DNA of 64,000 nucleotides from Streptomyces sp. NBC_00775. GTDB lineage: Bacteria > Actinomycetota > Actinomycetes > Streptomycetales > Streptomycetaceae. Position 1 is the first letter of the stretch. Each line of letters opens with the position of its first letter. The notes under the pieces are model-generated. The model did no database searches and had not been told where the DNA came from. It saw only the letters and a list, made by a program, of their open reading frames with translations. Shown piece by piece: positions 63,867 to 64,000 of the stretch. A program made the position numbers and the translations under genes. The stretch lies in contig NZ_CP108938.1 of NCBI RefSeq assembly GCF_036347135.1, forward strand, positions 11,032,613-11,096,612. Direction: 5' to 3'.

Positions 63867-63986
63867 AGGAATTCGCGGAGCGAATTCCTTGGGCCGAATC
63901 GCGGAGCGATTCGAGCCGTCGTCACGGAGTGACGACATATCAACTCCCTTGCGAAGCAAGGGAGTTGGCCCGCCGCGTAGCGGCGG
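63867..63986. other. Telomere-like cluster of five GNA-loop hairpins
   Basis: Five perfect hairpins follow each other within 120 bp. Stems and loops: AGGAATTCGC-GGA (63867-63889, 10 bp), CGAATCGC-GGA (63895-63913, 8 bp), GTCGTCAC-GGA (63918-63936, 8 bp), CAACTCCCTTGC-GAA (63941-63967, 12 bp) and CCGCCGC-GTA (63970-63986, 7 bp). Every loop is GNA closed by C-G, the very stable sheared-purine triloop. Streptomyces linear chromosomes and plasmids end in such palindrome series, which fold in the 3' overhang and template end patching with Tpg/Tap. The archetypal terminal GGTACCCGCTCC is not present, so either the end lies beyond 64000 or this is a non-archetypal telomere. Confidence 0.75.
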
Positions 63987-64000
63987 CGCGTCGTGTCTGC

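Overview
The window is high-GC DNA with actinobacterial gene style: GTG/TTG starts, purine-rich ribosome binding sites, many ATGA/GTGA overlaps, and Streptomyces-typical conjugation, Tad and DUF6083-like genes. The last 150 bases hold five consecutive short perfect hairpins, each with a C(GNA)G triloop, which is the architecture of Streptomyces telomeres. I therefore read the window as the right end, or close to it, of a linear replicon, probably a linear plasmid or a chromosome arm. All identifications come from motif reading; no search was run.

Left part (1-13.5 kb, all minus strand). A three-gene tyrosine-recombinase module (1-3512) abuts and appears to cut into a Tad-type secretion operon: TadB-like, TadA-like ATPase, a frameshifted TadZ/CpaE-like protein, CpaB-like SAF protein, a secreted protein and a lipoprotein. 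Upstream lie a replication-relaxation protein, a large VirD4/TraD-like coupling ATPase and a small protein, which together look like a conjugation or mobilisation block.

CRISPR locus 1, type I-E (13.8-30.1 kb). Three short arrays with homologous leaders surround a 1,233-residue nuclease-NB-ARC-TPR (STAND) gene. The plus-strand cas genes follow: cas3, cas8e, cas11, cas7, cas5, cas6e. There is no cas1 or cas2. Directly downstream, in the same apparent operon, are a DDE transposase of the MuA/TnsB/TniA class with its catalytic triad visible and an overlapping TnsC/TniB/MuB-like ATPase. This coupling of a Cas3-containing I-E system with a transposition module is the most striking feature of the window.

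Middle part (30.1-46.3 kb). This is an accessory and defence region. It holds a KAP-family P-loop NTPase, a frameshifted type I methyltransferase/specificity fusion without a restriction subunit, a UvrD-like helicase, plasmid-type hypothetical genes, an XRE regulator with three operator copies in a divergent promoter, a truncated DUF4011-type helicase, and a large Ser/Thr kinase with a beta-propeller-like region.

CRISPR locus 2, type I-B-like (46.4-54.7 kb). Minus-strand cas6, cas8 (Cst1-like), cas7, cas5 and cas3 are bracketed by two arrays of 8 and 22 unusually degenerate repeats. Adaptation genes are again absent. One degenerate repeat of this family lies alone inside the I-E cas locus at 22.23 kb.

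Right part (54.7-64 kb). A 5'-truncated HA-domain helicase, a 133-bp MITE-like element with perfect 35-bp inverted repeats and decayed gene fragments are followed by an intact three-gene operon: a small helical protein, a Rad50/SMC-like ATPase with a zinc hook, and a PD-(D/E)xK nuclease. It resembles Lamassu or ABC-three-component defence. Two small genes, two perfect palindromes and the telomere-like hairpins close the window.
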